Assembly: GCA_002310995.1 (NCBI GenBank) | Contig: DBYV01000008.1 | Location: 5,643-60,392 of the forward strand | Reading direction: 5' to 3' | Source: a bacterium UBP6_UBA1177 | GTDB taxonomy: Bacteria; UBP6; UBA1177 | Length of the DNA: 54,750 nt | Shown here: positions 1-8,219 of the stretch, one piece after another | How positions within the stretch are numbered: position 1 is the first letter of the stretch | Layout: the number at the start of each line of letters is the position of its first letter | The notes under the pieces: generated by a model | Database searches by the model: none | What the model was told of the DNA's origin: nothing | Seen by the model: the letters and a program-made list of their open reading frames with translations, nothing else | Translations under genes and position numbers: made by a program

Positions 1-54
1 ATACTCGGCTCTGTAGGCTCGATCCAGGAAATGTTCAAAAATCTGCCGAAATAG
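1..54 (+). CDS. 3' end of an unidentified gene
   Basis: The window opens inside an open frame whose last 17 codons end in TAG at 52-54; the visible tail reads ILGSVGSIQEMFKNLPK. The frame is in phase from base 1. There is too little sequence to name a family, and the call rests only on the open frame and on the absence of any other gene before the tRNA. No convincing terminator hairpin follows in 55-127. Confidence 0.45.
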   Translation: MLGSVGSIQEMFKNLPK

Positions 55-127
55 CGGCAAAAAACTCAAGAAATCAAGCTGTAAAATCAATTTTTCAACA
101 AAAACTATCGGGATTTTATTTAAGAAG

Positions 128-214
128 TGGTGCCGAGAACAGGACTTGAACCTGCACGGAGTTGCCCCCACTAGAACCTGAATCTAGCGTGTCTGCCAAT
201 TCCACCATCCCGGC
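128..214 (-). tRNA. tRNA-Leu, anticodon CAG
   Basis: Read on the minus strand, this 87-nt gene has a 7-bp acceptor stem (GCCGGGA with TCTCGGC), the D-loop GGTGGAATTGGCAGACACG, an anticodon stem CTAGA/TCTAG closing the loop TTCAGGT (anticodon CAG, reading CUG), a long variable arm typical of class II tRNA-Leu, a T-loop GGTTCAAGTCC, discriminator A and an encoded CCA at 128-130. The long variable arm also occurs in tRNA-Ser, but the anticodon settles leucine. Confidence 0.97.
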
Positions 215-229
215 ACAAAAAGCGCGGTA

Positions 230-256
230 ATTATACTCAAAATGCGTTATAGTCAA
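230..256 (-). promoter_or_regulatory. sigma70-type promoter of tRNA-Leu
   Basis: On the minus strand TTGACT (251-256) is followed after 15 nt by a perfect TATAAT (230-235). The bases after the -10 are GC-rich (ACCGCGC), a discriminator type usual at stringently controlled stable-RNA promoters. The predicted start lies just before the tRNA 5' end at 214, so the tRNA has its own promoter inside the gap to the next gene. The 15-nt spacer is slightly short. Confidence 0.7.
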
Positions 257-266
257 GAATTTTCGG

Positions 267-2075
267 CTAATCGCCTGCGAGATGCTTGAGCTGCTCTTTG
301 AGAGCGTTGAATTTTTCTGCCTCTTTTTTCATTTTGTTGATCTCGCTTTCAAGCTCTGCGATTTTTGAGGAAAGTTCTGATTTTTCTTTTTCTGCAGCAT
401 CGATTTTTCCGGCAGCTTCTTCAGCACTCTTTTTGAGAGTTTCTATTTCGGTGTGAGCCGTTTCAAGAGCCTCTTTCGTCTCCATCAGTTTATCAATCTG
501 AGCATTGAGATCCTTGATCCTGTCAAGCTTTTCGGCGTTTTTGCTCTTCAAAGACTCGTTTTCTTTGACGAGTTCGTCATTCTGATCGGTGATTTCCGCC
601 GCTCTTGCAACAGCCTCTTTAAGTTCTTCGATTTCATTCTTCTGAATCAGGAATGCTTTTTCAAGCTCTTCTTTTTCTGCTCTGGTTTTTTCAAACTCAT
701 CAGCGATTATCGTAAGATTTGAGATCGTTTCCTTCAATTCTGCCGCTTCAGCTTCTGACTTTTTGATAAGTTCGGCAGATTCTTCCGACGATTTTTTGAA
801 ATCAGCCTCTTTTTCTTCAATGATTTTTGCCTTTTCTGCCACTTCGTCAGCCGCTTTTTTCAGTGAATCTTCGAGAGTCTTCTTTTCCTCTGCCGCTAAT
901 TCGACAGCTTTTTTGAGATCAGCTATTTCGGAATCATTCTTTTTCACTTTAGCTGTTTCAGCATCGAGCGCCTTTTTCAATTCTTCAGTTTCCTTCTTGT
1001 GTGATTCAAGCAGTTTTTCTTTTTCAGCAGCCGTTGATTTCTTAAATTCTTCAAATGATTTAGAGATTTTATCTTTTTCGACCGAAGCTTCTTTCGTATC
1101 GTTTTCAGCTTTTTTAACTCTTTCTTTCATCTCTTTGTTGTAAACCGAAAGAACATCGTTCTGATCTTTGACTTCGTTGATTTTTTTCTTCAGATCGTCA
1201 ACATCTTTCTGGCTGAAAGAGTTCTTGAGTGTTGCTTCAAGTTCCTGAACCGATTTTTCGAGAGCACTGTTTTTCTTTTCTGCTTCTTCAAATTTTGTGT
1301 TGATTTCGCCCTTTTCGTCCTGAGTTTTTTTCAGTTCGTCTGCAATTTTGTTTTTTTCAGCAGAAACAGTTTCAAGTTGTTTTTTTAGTTCGTCGCGTTC
1401 TTTCGCAGTGTTTTCTCCAGCTGCTACTTTTTCTTCAAGTTCGCTAATCTGTTCTTCAAGATTTTTGATGCGAAGACCTTTCTGCACAATAGCATCTTTA
1501 AGTTCGCCTGTCTCATCCTCTACTTTTGCAGCATCGGAAAGATTTTTCTCAAGTTCGGCAATTTTTTTTGCCTGAACGCGGAGTTTTTCTTCATTTTCCG
1601 AAACCTGTTTGTTCATCGAGTCGAGCTTTTCTGCATCTTCAGCGAGTTTCCCTTTCAGATTGGCAAGTTCTGTTGCATTTTCTTCTGCGGCAAGAGCGTC
1701 AAGGAACGGGTATATCGCATTCATAGAAGCAAGTATCGTTTCATCGTCCGCTGGTATTTTTAAATAATAATCGGCGTGATAGTCGAACTCTCTGTGTCTT
1801 TCGAAAGTCTTTTCATCAGAATTGCTTGAAATAAGCAGAATAGGTCTGGAAGCGTAAAGGCTTAGAGCTCTGATCTTTTTGCAGAGCATAAAACCTTGCA
1901 TTCCGGGATTTTCCGCACGGACTATAAAGGCATTGATCTTTGTTTTGTCGAGAATTTCCTGAACTTTTTCTTCGGAATCCGCAACCAGAACGGAAAAGCC
2001 GAATTGCTCAAAAAGAGCCGAAAGATTTCCGGCACTTACCTGATCAGATTCATAAATAAGTAGGTTTTTGCTCAT
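267..2075 (-). CDS. FrzS/AglZ-like pseudo-receiver coiled-coil protein
   Basis: The 602-residue protein has an N-terminal receiver-like domain (about 1-125) followed by a nearly unbroken coiled coil of Lys/Glu/Ala-rich heptads (about 130-600). The receiver carries the FrzS-like signature FERHREFDYHADYYLKIPAD, but Arg53 sits where the phospho-accepting Asp should be (FIVRAENPGMQGF), so phosphotransfer is unlikely. In myxobacteria FrzS and AglZ share this plan and act as polarity and motility scaffolds; a scaffold role here is inference. The GAGGATCT Shine-Dalgarno before ATG supports the start. It lies 13 nt downstream of a small gene on the same strand, likely one transcript. The low-complexity coil makes family assignment beyond the N-terminus unsafe. 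Confidence 0.75.
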   Translation of the reverse strand: MSKNLLIYESDQVSAGNLSALFEQFGFSVLVADSEEKVQEILDKTKINAFIVRAENPGMQGFMLCKKIRALSLYASRPILLISSNSDEKTFERHREFDYHADYYLKIPADDETILASMNAIYPFLDALAAEENATELANLKGKLAEDAEKLDSMNKQVSENEEKLRVQAKKIAELEKNLSDAAKVEDETGELKDAIVQKGLRIKNLEEQISELEEKVAAGENTAKERDELKKQLETVSAEKNKIADELKKTQDEKGEINTKFEEAEKKNSALEKSVQELEATLKNSFSQKDVDDLKKKINEVKDQNDVLSVYNKEMKERVKKAENDTKEASVEKDKISKSFEEFKKSTAAEKEKLLESHKKETEELKKALDAETAKVKKNDSEIADLKKAVELAAEEKKTLEDSLKKAADEVAEKAKIIEEKEADFKKSSEESAELIKKSEAEAAELKETISNLTIIADEFEKTRAEKEELEKAFLIQKNEIEELKEAVARAAEITDQNDELVKENESLKSKNAEKLDRIKDLNAQIDKLMETKEALETAHTEIETLKKSAEEAAGKIDAAEKEKSELSSKIAELESEINKMKKEAEKFNALKEQLKHLAGD

Positions 2076-2088
2076 AATAGATCCTCTG

Positions 2089-2541
2089 CTATTTGTTTTT
2101 AAAAGCTGAAAGTTTTTTTTCTATTGCAAAAATCGAACCCAGACCGTTGTCTTTAAGAACCTTCAAAAAGGCTGTGCCGCCAAGAGGAAGGATCTTTAGA
2201 TAACCGTGGAGAGTCAGTTTTAAAAAGTTTGCATAAATAACCAAATCTACTTTTTCCTTTTCGTCAGTAAGCAGTTTTGCCGCAAAAGTCAGAAAATCCT
2301 GAACTGTTAAGGCTGAGGTGTCTTCTGAAAACAACTTAGTGAAAACTTCTTCCGGCATGGAAACGGTAAAATCTGGTTTTTCACTACCCAATTCACGGAA
2401 CGAAATTCCGCACTTTTCACGTGAAACAATTACCTTTTCACCGCATTCAAGCGAAACTCCGAACGATGCTCCTTTAGACAGAGATCCAAGGATTTTCATT
2501 ACCGCGTCGTTCTTTCGGACTGCTTCTTCTACAGAAATCAT
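2089..2541 (-). CDS. small protein, possibly SCP2-like
   Basis: A 150-residue soluble protein with no signal peptide or membrane segment. The central part (residues about 50-115: PDFTVSMPEEVFTKLF, then a hydrophobic helix and NFLKLTLHGYLKIL) follows the alternating strand/helix pattern of SCP2 sterol-carrier-like domains, where a short x-(I/V)-x-(L/M) strand precedes an acidic helix. I regard that as a weak fold-level guess, not an identification. It starts with ATG after a GAGAGG site and is the first gene of a two-gene unit with the FrzS-like gene 13 nt downstream, so a link to that scaffold is possible. Confidence 0.6.
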   Translation of the reverse strand: MISVEEAVRKNDAVMKILGSLSKGASFGVSLECGEKVIVSREKCGISFRELGSEKPDFTVSMPEEVFTKLFSEDTSALTVQDFLTFAAKLLTDEKEKVDLVIYANFLKLTLHGYLKILPLGGTAFLKVLKDNGLGSIFAIEKKLSAFKNK

Positions 2542-2638
2542 ACACTGAACCTCTCAACAAAAGAGCTTGTTTTTGTATCATAACCCGCTTTTTTTTGCAA
2601 GAAATTAAGATTTCGCTCGTTTTTTTTCGCAATTTGAA

Positions 2639-2722
2639 TATAATTAAGGCGCCGCATATTCTTGTCGGTATTTCGTAATATCGTTATTTCGATATTCCGA
2701 CGGCGCAAATCGTTATTAACGA
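2639..2722 (+). promoter_or_regulatory. -10 box and structured leader before glycosyltransferase gene
   Basis: A perfect TATAAT lies at 2639-2644 with no good -35. Directly downstream is a nested inverted repeat: GCGCCG (2649-2654) pairs with CGGCGC (2701-2706), and inside it GTCGGTATTTCG (2664-2675) pairs at 10 of 12 positions with CGATATTCCGAC (2690-2701). A second palindrome, TCGTTATTAACGA, follows at 2710-2722, before the Shine-Dalgarno at 2736-2743. The transcript leader would fold into one long and one short hairpin. No T-run follows, so this is not a standard terminator; function unknown. Confidence 0.5.
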
Positions 2723-2748
2723 CAAAAGCGGTAAAAAAAGGAGATTTT

Positions 2749-3579
2749 ATGAAATTCTCAATCGTAATTCCGAGTTACAATCAGGCTGAATTTTTAGAAA
2801 GAACCCTGCTTTCTGTCATAAATCAGGGAGTTGAAACGGAAATCATAGTTATTGACGGCGGTTCGACCGACAATTCAGTTGAAATCATCAAAAAATACGA
2901 GGACAAAATCGCTTACTGGGTTTCGGAAAAGGACCGCGGGCAAAGTCATGCGCTGAACAAAGGTTTCGCTCATGCGACCGGTGACGTTTTCGGCTGGCAG
3001 AACAGCGACGACGTCTACATGCCAGGCGCTTTCAGGAAAGTTCAGGATGTTTTTGAAAAATTTCCCGACAAAAAAATCGTTTACGGCAACTGGTACGAGA
3101 TCGATGAGAATGACAACGTTATCGACAAGACTTATTCCGCGCCGAAGCCGAGAATCCCGCATTTTTCATACGAAGGGTTCGACTGTTACAACCAGACTAT
3201 GTTCTGGAGAAGAAGCGTTCACGAAAAGTTCGGACAGCACGATGAAAGACTTCATATGCTTATGGACGGTGACATGATTTTCCGCTTCATTTTTCAGGAA
3301 GGAGTCGATTCTTTCTATAAAATCAATGATTTTCTTGCTGCTTTCAGGCGTACTTCAACACAGAAAAGCCCTGACGACCACTTGAATGAAACGACGATCC
3401 TGAATGAAAAAATGCTCGCCGAAAAATTCGGATTTCCGCCGGAAAACAGTTTTGCCGGAAAATATTACCGCGTATGCCACAGATTCGCTAAACTCTGGTG
3501 GCATCTGACCCAGGGCGGCATCCGTTACACCTTGCACAAGTTCTGGCGCGGCTACAGAAAAAGAGGAAAAATCTTCTGA
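2749..3579 (+). CDS. family 2 glycosyltransferase
   Basis: A 276-residue GT-A fold glycosyltransferase. The N-terminus MKFSIVIPSYNQAEFLERTL and the nucleotide-binding strand IVIDGGSTDNS are typical, and a GWQNSDDVY segment supplies the metal/nucleotide Asp pair. It probably transfers a nucleotide-activated sugar to a glycan acceptor in the cytoplasm; donor and acceptor cannot be told. The start at 2749 is chosen over the upstream in-frame codon at 2662 because AAAAAAGGAG sits just before it and the family N-terminus begins there. The stop overlaps the ATG of the next glycosyltransferase by one base, so the two are translated together. Confidence 0.9.
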   Translation: MKFSIVIPSYNQAEFLERTLLSVINQGVETEIIVIDGGSTDNSVEIIKKYEDKIAYWVSEKDRGQSHALNKGFAHATGDVFGWQNSDDVYMPGAFRKVQDVFEKFPDKKIVYGNWYEIDENDNVIDKTYSAPKPRIPHFSYEGFDCYNQTMFWRRSVHEKFGQHDERLHMLMDGDMIFRFIFQEGVDSFYKINDFLAAFRRTSTQKSPDDHLNETTILNEKMLAEKFGFPPENSFAGKYYRVCHRFAKLWWHLTQGGIRYTLHKFWRGYRKRGKIF

Positions 3580-4748
3580 TGAAAGTCGTTTCGATCACCA
3601 CCGCGTTTCCGAGAAGCGAAAACGACGTTCTCATTCCGTGGATAATCCGATTGATCAATCTTTTGAAAGAGAAGGGAGTCGAAACTGACGTTTTTACTTC
3701 GTCATACTGCGGAAGAAAAAGCGAAAAATCCAACAATATCAATGTTTTCCGATTCAGATACTTCTTCAAAAAGTGGGAAAAACTGAGCCACGACATGTCT
3801 GTCCCGGAAAAGCTGAAAAGCAATAAATTCTATTTTTTTGTTCTGCCTTTTTTTATGATTTCCGGAATGATTTCGGCCAGAAAATTCGCAAAAAATAACG
3901 ATTTTGACCTGATTCACGTCCATTTTCCGTTTCCGCTTGCCCTTTTCGGCATAGCAATGAAACGTATTTCAAAGAAACCGCTTGTTATGACCTGCCACGG
4001 AAGCGAGGTTAACATGGCTAAAAAGAACCTTGTTTTCCGCAAGATTTTCAAGTGGATGCTCGTTTATGCCGACTCTGTCACGGTGAATTCGACTTTTATG
4101 AAAAACGAACTTTCAAAAATTATTCCGGCAAAGGAAATTGAAATAATCCCGATGGGTTCAGGTATCGGCGATATTTCAGAAAAAGCTTTGAAAAAAGAGC
4201 GTAAAACAAAAACTAACCTTCTTTTTGTAGGACGTTTAATCGAAGTGAAAGGAACAAAGTATCTTGTCGAAGCGATGAAGCTGCTTGAAGCAGAAAAATT
4301 CGAGCTTCATATCGCCGGAGACGGCCCGGAAAGAGAAAATTTAGAAAAAATTGCTCCGAAAAATGTTGTTTTCCATGGTTATCAGACAGGAAAAAATCTT
4401 GAAGAATTATACCGAAATGCCGATATTTTTATTCTTCCTTCAATCGTGGATGATGCCGGATATACCGAAGGTCTGGGAACTGTTCTTCTTGAAGCGGCGA
4501 ATTTCTCGATTCCTGTGATCGGAACAAATGTCGGCGGGATTCCCGACATAATCAAGGACGGAGAAACAGGGATTCTGGTTCCGCAGAAAGATCCAAAAGC
4601 TATAAGCGAAGCGGTGAAAAAACTCGCTGAAAACCCTCAACTTTGTGAAAATCTTGTTAAAAATGCTAAAAAGCATCTGGAAAAATCGTTTTCCTGGGAA
4701 TCTATCACGGAAAAATTTTTCAAAATTTACTCATCTTTGGCAAAATAA
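3579..4748 (+). CDS. family 4 (GT-B) glycosyltransferase
   Basis: A 389-residue retaining GT-B glycosyltransferase. The N-terminal acceptor half contains LIHVHFPFPLALFG and CHGSEVNM; the donor half starts near NLLFVGRLIEVKG and carries the E-x7-E motif as EGLGTVLLE (about residue 297), then the GGIPDII loop. The start is the ATG overlapping the stop of the upstream gene (TGATG); the longer frame from 3498 lies inside that gene and lacks family similarity. With its neighbour it forms a two-gene transferase unit, separate from the large polysaccharide locus further right. The sugar cannot be assigned. Confidence 0.92.
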   Translation: MKVVSITTAFPRSENDVLIPWIIRLINLLKEKGVETDVFTSSYCGRKSEKSNNINVFRFRYFFKKWEKLSHDMSVPEKLKSNKFYFFVLPFFMISGMISARKFAKNNDFDLIHVHFPFPLALFGIAMKRISKKPLVMTCHGSEVNMAKKNLVFRKIFKWMLVYADSVTVNSTFMKNELSKIIPAKEIEIIPMGSGIGDISEKALKKERKTKTNLLFVGRLIEVKGTKYLVEAMKLLEAEKFELHIAGDGPERENLEKIAPKNVVFHGYQTGKNLEELYRNADIFILPSIVDDAGYTEGLGTVLLEAANFSIPVIGTNVGGIPDIIKDGETGILVPQKDPKAISEAVKKLAENPQLCENLVKNAKKHLEKSFSWESITEKFFKIYSSLAK

Positions 4749-4831
4749 AAACAATATTTCTACCAATCCGATTTTATTGATGTTTTTTTAATATATGGTA
4801 AAACTCTCCGTTTTTTGAAAAAGGAGTGCTG

Positions 4832-6574
4832 ATGAAAATAGAGCTTACCGTTCCGATTCTTCTCGATATGCTTGAAGAATATTCGGTTATAGACAAAAAT
4901 CTGAAGGAGCTGATTGTAGCAAGGCGCGACTACTATGAATCAATGTATCAGGGTAAATTCCGCCGAGAGCCTTTTGTGACGGAACTTGTCTCTTTCGCCT
5001 GCGAAAACGAAGGTGTTAAGTGCGACGAAGAGCAGATTTTGAAACTTATAGCTGCACGAAGCGGATGCGAATACATTGTAATCGACCCGCTCAAAATTGA
5101 CTCGCAGCTCGCGACTAAAACGATAAGCGTAAAATACGGCAGAATAAACCGTCTGATTCCGCTTTACAAAGAGGGAGATTCCATTGTGGTTGCAATGGCT
5201 GACCCGTTCAGACTGGATCTGATCGACCAGCTTTCTACAAGCAGCGGTTGCGACATAATTCCCGTTGTTGCTTCGGCGCGCGAGATCGAAAAAACTATTG
5301 ATGACCTTTTCGGCTTCAACAAGTCGATAAAAGCTGCTGCCGACGATAATGCGAAGGAAAACTTCAATAATCTTGAAAATTTAACTGGTCTGGGTCAGGC
5401 AAAGAATATGGACGACAAGCACATCATCAATGCTGTCGACTATATGCTGAAATACGCTATCGAGCAAGAGGCAAGCGACATCCACATAGAGCCGAAGCCG
5501 ACTGAAACTCACATCCGTTTCAGGCTTGACGGAATTCTCCACACGATTTATTCGTTTCCGGCAGAAGCTCACCTGCCGTTTCTGAGCCGTCTCAAAATGC
5601 TCGCAAAGATGGATATTGCCGAAAAAAGAAGACCGCAGGACGGCAGAATCAAAGTTCTTACCGAAACAGGCCAGACCGTTGAGCTTCGTGCTAGCACAAT
5701 CCCCGTAGTAAGCGGCGAGAAAATGGTTCTCAGAATCTTGGAATCAGGCAATTTTATCAAAGATATCAGTAACATAGGCTTTACAGACGAGCAGAAGAAG
5801 TCGTTCGAAGAAGCGATGAAAAAATCCTACGGAATGGTGCTTGTCACCGGTCCGACGGGAAGCGGTAAATCAACAACTCTCTACTCGACTTTGAAAACAA
5901 TGGCTTCTCCCGACATCAATATAATTTCTGTCGAAGACCCGATAGAAATCGTGATCGACGAAATCAATCAGATGGGTGTCAACGTCAAGGCGGGAATCAC
6001 TTTTTCAAGTGCGTTGCGCCATATTTTAAGACAGGACCCCGACATTGTCATGATAGGCGAAATCCGCGACAAGGAAACCGCGGCGAATGCAGTCCAAGCT
6101 GCATTGACAGGGCATCTGGTGCTTTCAACGCTTCACACGAACGATACTGCAACAGCTGTTGAAAGACTCGGCGATCTGGGAGTTGAGCCTTTCCTGATTG
6201 CAAGCGTTCTAAATGCTGTTGTTGCGCAGAGACTTGTAAGAAAGGTTTGTCCGCACTGTGCATATACCCGCGAAATGACCGAGGAAGAAAAAATCACGTT
6301 GCATCTTCCGCTTGAGCACACCTACAAAATCCGCGATTCGGAAGGGTGTGTCAAATGTCGTTTCACGGGATACAAAGGAAGAACTGCGATTGTCGAATAC
6401 ATGCCGGTAACGGCAAAAATGCGCTCACTCATTTCAAGCGGCGCGACAACTGAAGAACTTCGCAACAACGCAGTTATGGACGGAATGATGACTTTGAAAG
6501 AATCGGCAATAAGGAAACTTGCCGACGGTGTTACGACTTTCAGTGAAATTGTAAAAGCGCTTTATTACGACTGA
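4832..6574 (+). CDS. type IV pilus/type II secretion assembly ATPase (PilB/GspE)
   Basis: A 580-residue secretion ATPase that would power pilus extension or pseudopilus assembly at the cytoplasmic face of the inner membrane. An MshEN-type N-domain (about 1-160) precedes the catalytic core, with Walker A GPTGSGKSTTL near residue 340, the Asp box, Walker B MIGEIRDKETA near 406 and His box LSTLHTND. A zinc-binding pair CPHC (about 472) and CVKC (about 505) is typical of PilB/GspE and absent from PilT. ATG 4832 is preferred to the GTG at 4826 because AAGGAG ends just before it at a 5-nt spacing. No other pilus gene lies in the window, so pilus versus type II secretion cannot be decided. Confidence 0.93.
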   Translation: MKIELTVPILLDMLEEYSVIDKNLKELIVARRDYYESMYQGKFRREPFVTELVSFACENEGVKCDEEQILKLIAARSGCEYIVIDPLKIDSQLATKTISVKYGRINRLIPLYKEGDSIVVAMADPFRLDLIDQLSTSSGCDIIPVVASAREIEKTIDDLFGFNKSIKAAADDNAKENFNNLENLTGLGQAKNMDDKHIINAVDYMLKYAIEQEASDIHIEPKPTETHIRFRLDGILHTIYSFPAEAHLPFLSRLKMLAKMDIAEKRRPQDGRIKVLTETGQTVELRASTIPVVSGEKMVLRILESGNFIKDISNIGFTDEQKKSFEEAMKKSYGMVLVTGPTGSGKSTTLYSTLKTMASPDINIISVEDPIEIVIDEINQMGVNVKAGITFSSALRHILRQDPDIVMIGEIRDKETAANAVQAALTGHLVLSTLHTNDTATAVERLGDLGVEPFLIASVLNAVVAQRLVRKVCPHCAYTREMTEEEKITLHLPLEHTYKIRDSEGCVKCRFTGYKGRTAIVEYMPVTAKMRSLISSGATTEELRNNAVMDGMMTLKESAIRKLADGVTTFSEIVKALYYD

Positions 6575-6599
6575 TTTTTATATTTGGGAAGGTGAAGAG

Positions 6600-7814
6600 A
6601 TGAAGATTTTTTCCGTGTTTTCGGTTTTTCCGATACTCTTGACACTTTTTGTGTTCACGGCATGCAGCAACGGCATTGAAGGCTTTCAGACAAGTGACCG
6701 TATGCTCTCCCTTACGACTTTCAACGCAAAAATGACCGATGATCTTGCCTTCAAAGTCAAAAGGTTTAAAAAAATGAAGAGTGTTATGGCTGAAAACTCG
6801 AGCGATATTCTCTGTATTCAGGATCTTTACGGTGACAAGGTTCTTGATGAAGTCCGCAATATGCTCAAGAACAGCTACGGTTACGACTACGCACTTTATG
6901 CAAAGACAAGCAACGAAGATGAGGATCTTGAATTTACCGAGGCGCAGACCATTCCGGCGTCATGCACTATGGAAGATCTTTCGCCAATAATTTCATGCGT
7001 TATGACAAACTGCTCCGATTATGACGCGGCCTGCATCGTGCAGAACTGCTGGCAGTCGTTCCTTGAACTTTCGGGAGAGTGCCGAAACTGCATGTTAGGA
7101 AACGGAATCGAAGCTATTGCGAACGGCAATTATCAGGAAATTCTTGAAACATGTATGCAGGATACAAGAATTCCGGCAAAAAAACTTGAATATGAATTTT
7201 CCGGAAACAGCGGCATTCTTCTTGCATCTAAACTTCCGATGTCAGATAAAACTCCTGTAAAATTGAGATCTTATGGCAGAATGAGAACTGCTGTTGCGGC
7301 AACTGTAGAAAAAGACGGTATCGGAAAAATACAGGTCATTTGCACTGCTCTCTCGCCTTTGAGTGAAACTGAATACGACGGTTTCGGTGAAAGCTGGGAA
7401 GACGAGCAGATGACACAGATTGAGCAGATTCTCGCTATTCCTGTTAAGGAAGATGTTGTCCAGCGTGTAATTCTTGGCGATTTTGACGGAAATATCTCGG
7501 CAGGAAGCATTCGCGAACACAATCCGGGACCAGTAGCGCTTCTTGAAGAAAACGGCTGGTACGACCCATATTTTGATGTGAACTATAAGGAAGATATTGA
7601 TTGTACGCTCTGTTCCGACAATCCTTTTGTTTCGGATGAAACGCATGATGCTGTTCCTGATCACATCTTTTTCATGAATAAAGACGGTTACGAATTCTCG
7701 TCAAGCCGCATATTTCTCAACGAATTTGTCGAATTCAATGATAAAGAAATGACAAAAACAAGATATTCCGTTTCCGACCACTACGGCATAACCACCACAA
7801 TGACCGTGGAATAA
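6600..7814 (+). CDS. lipoprotein with endonuclease/exonuclease/phosphatase (EEP) fold and Cys-rich insert
   Basis: A 404-residue secreted lipoprotein: a hydrophobic signal ends in the lipobox FTAC (Cys21). The mature part follows the EEP (DNase I-like) motif order: LSLTTFNAK, DILCIQDLYG where the usual metal-binding Glu is Asp, ILGDFDGNI and a C-terminal SDHYG. Between the first and second halves there is an insert of about 70 residues (about 120-190) with eight cysteines, probably disulfide-bonded outside the cytoplasm. EEP members include nucleases, phosphodiesterases and lipid phosphatases; substrate unknown. It starts 25 nt after pilB with GGAAGGTGAAG as ribosome site, so co-transcription is likely. 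Confidence 0.8.
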   Translation: MKIFSVFSVFPILLTLFVFTACSNGIEGFQTSDRMLSLTTFNAKMTDDLAFKVKRFKKMKSVMAENSSDILCIQDLYGDKVLDEVRNMLKNSYGYDYALYAKTSNEDEDLEFTEAQTIPASCTMEDLSPIISCVMTNCSDYDAACIVQNCWQSFLELSGECRNCMLGNGIEAIANGNYQEILETCMQDTRIPAKKLEYEFSGNSGILLASKLPMSDKTPVKLRSYGRMRTAVAATVEKDGIGKIQVICTALSPLSETEYDGFGESWEDEQMTQIEQILAIPVKEDVVQRVILGDFDGNISAGSIREHNPGPVALLEENGWYDPYFDVNYKEDIDCTLCSDNPFVSDETHDAVPDHIFFMNKDGYEFSSSRIFLNEFVEFNDKEMTKTRYSVSDHYGITTTMTVE

Positions 7815-7844
7815 CACGCGGGTTCACTTCGTTTTGACTTAAAT

Positions 7845-7873
7845 TTGACAATTCCGATATATCGGTTAAAACA
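7845..7873 (+). promoter_or_regulatory. promoter region with palindrome upstream of acpP
   Basis: A consensus -35 TTGACA (7845-7850) is followed by the perfect 12-bp palindrome CCGATATATCGG (7854-7865) within the spacer. A -10 is not clear: TTAAAA at about 7866-7871 is poor, and TATTAT at 7891-7896 is too far from this -35. The palindrome is placed where an operator would be. Whether a regulator binds it is unknown. Confidence 0.4.
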
Positions 7874-7913
7874 GCGCGTCGTTTTTTGAGTATTATGAAA
7901 TTTGGGGGATACA

Positions 7914-8162
7914 ATGGAAAGAAACGAAGTTCTGGAAAAGGTTATAAAACTGACCAAAGAGAAACTTGTTGTAAAAAAGAATATCGAAATAACTGAAAAC
8001 ACCCGTTTTCAGGAAGATCTCAACGCCGATTCAATCGACATCACCGATTTCGTCATGGAACTTGAAAATGTTTTCGAACTGAAAATTTCCGACAAGGATA
8101 TGGAAAACATTAAGACTGTCCGCGACGCTGTCGATCTTATTTACGCGAAAAAATCGAAATAA
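7914..8162 (+). CDS. acpP: acyl carrier protein
   Basis: An 82-residue four-helix carrier protein. Ser40 in LNADSIDITDFVMELENVF is the expected 4'-phosphopantetheine site, although the usual DSL is DSI and the helix II sequence is less canonical than in E. coli AcpP. It carries acyl chains as thioesters for fatty acid synthesis or a dedicated pathway. ATG 7914 is chosen because GGGGG at 7904-7908 is its ribosome site; the TTG at 7902 would leave none. It stands alone between the EEP lipoprotein and gmk with no fatty-acid genes nearby, so a specialised ACP is possible. Confidence 0.88.
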   Translation: MERNEVLEKVIKLTKEKLVVKKNIEITENTRFQEDLNADSIDITDFVMELENVFELKISDKDMENIKTVRDAVDLIYAKKSK

Positions 8163-8179
8163 TTTTTTCACTCACATTT

Positions 8180-8208
8180 CTTTAAATTAAATAAAAATCT
8201 TATATAAT
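8180..8208 (+). promoter_or_regulatory. promoter of gmk-rel operon
   Basis: A perfect TATAAT at 8203-8208 sits 12 nt before the gmk ATG and is followed by GACGCGG, a GC-rich discriminator like the one at the tRNA promoter. The -35 is weak (TTTAAA-like around 8181). If the predicted start is right, the transcript begins almost at the first ATG, which favours either a nearly leaderless message or the internal TTG start. Confidence 0.5.
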
Positions 8209-8219
8209 GACGCGGTTTT

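Noticed and set aside
763..1143. Long plus-strand frame opposite the coiled-coil gene
   Set aside because: Ser/Phe-rich translation typical of the antisense of Lys/Glu-rich coiled-coil sequence; no ribosome site and no family features.
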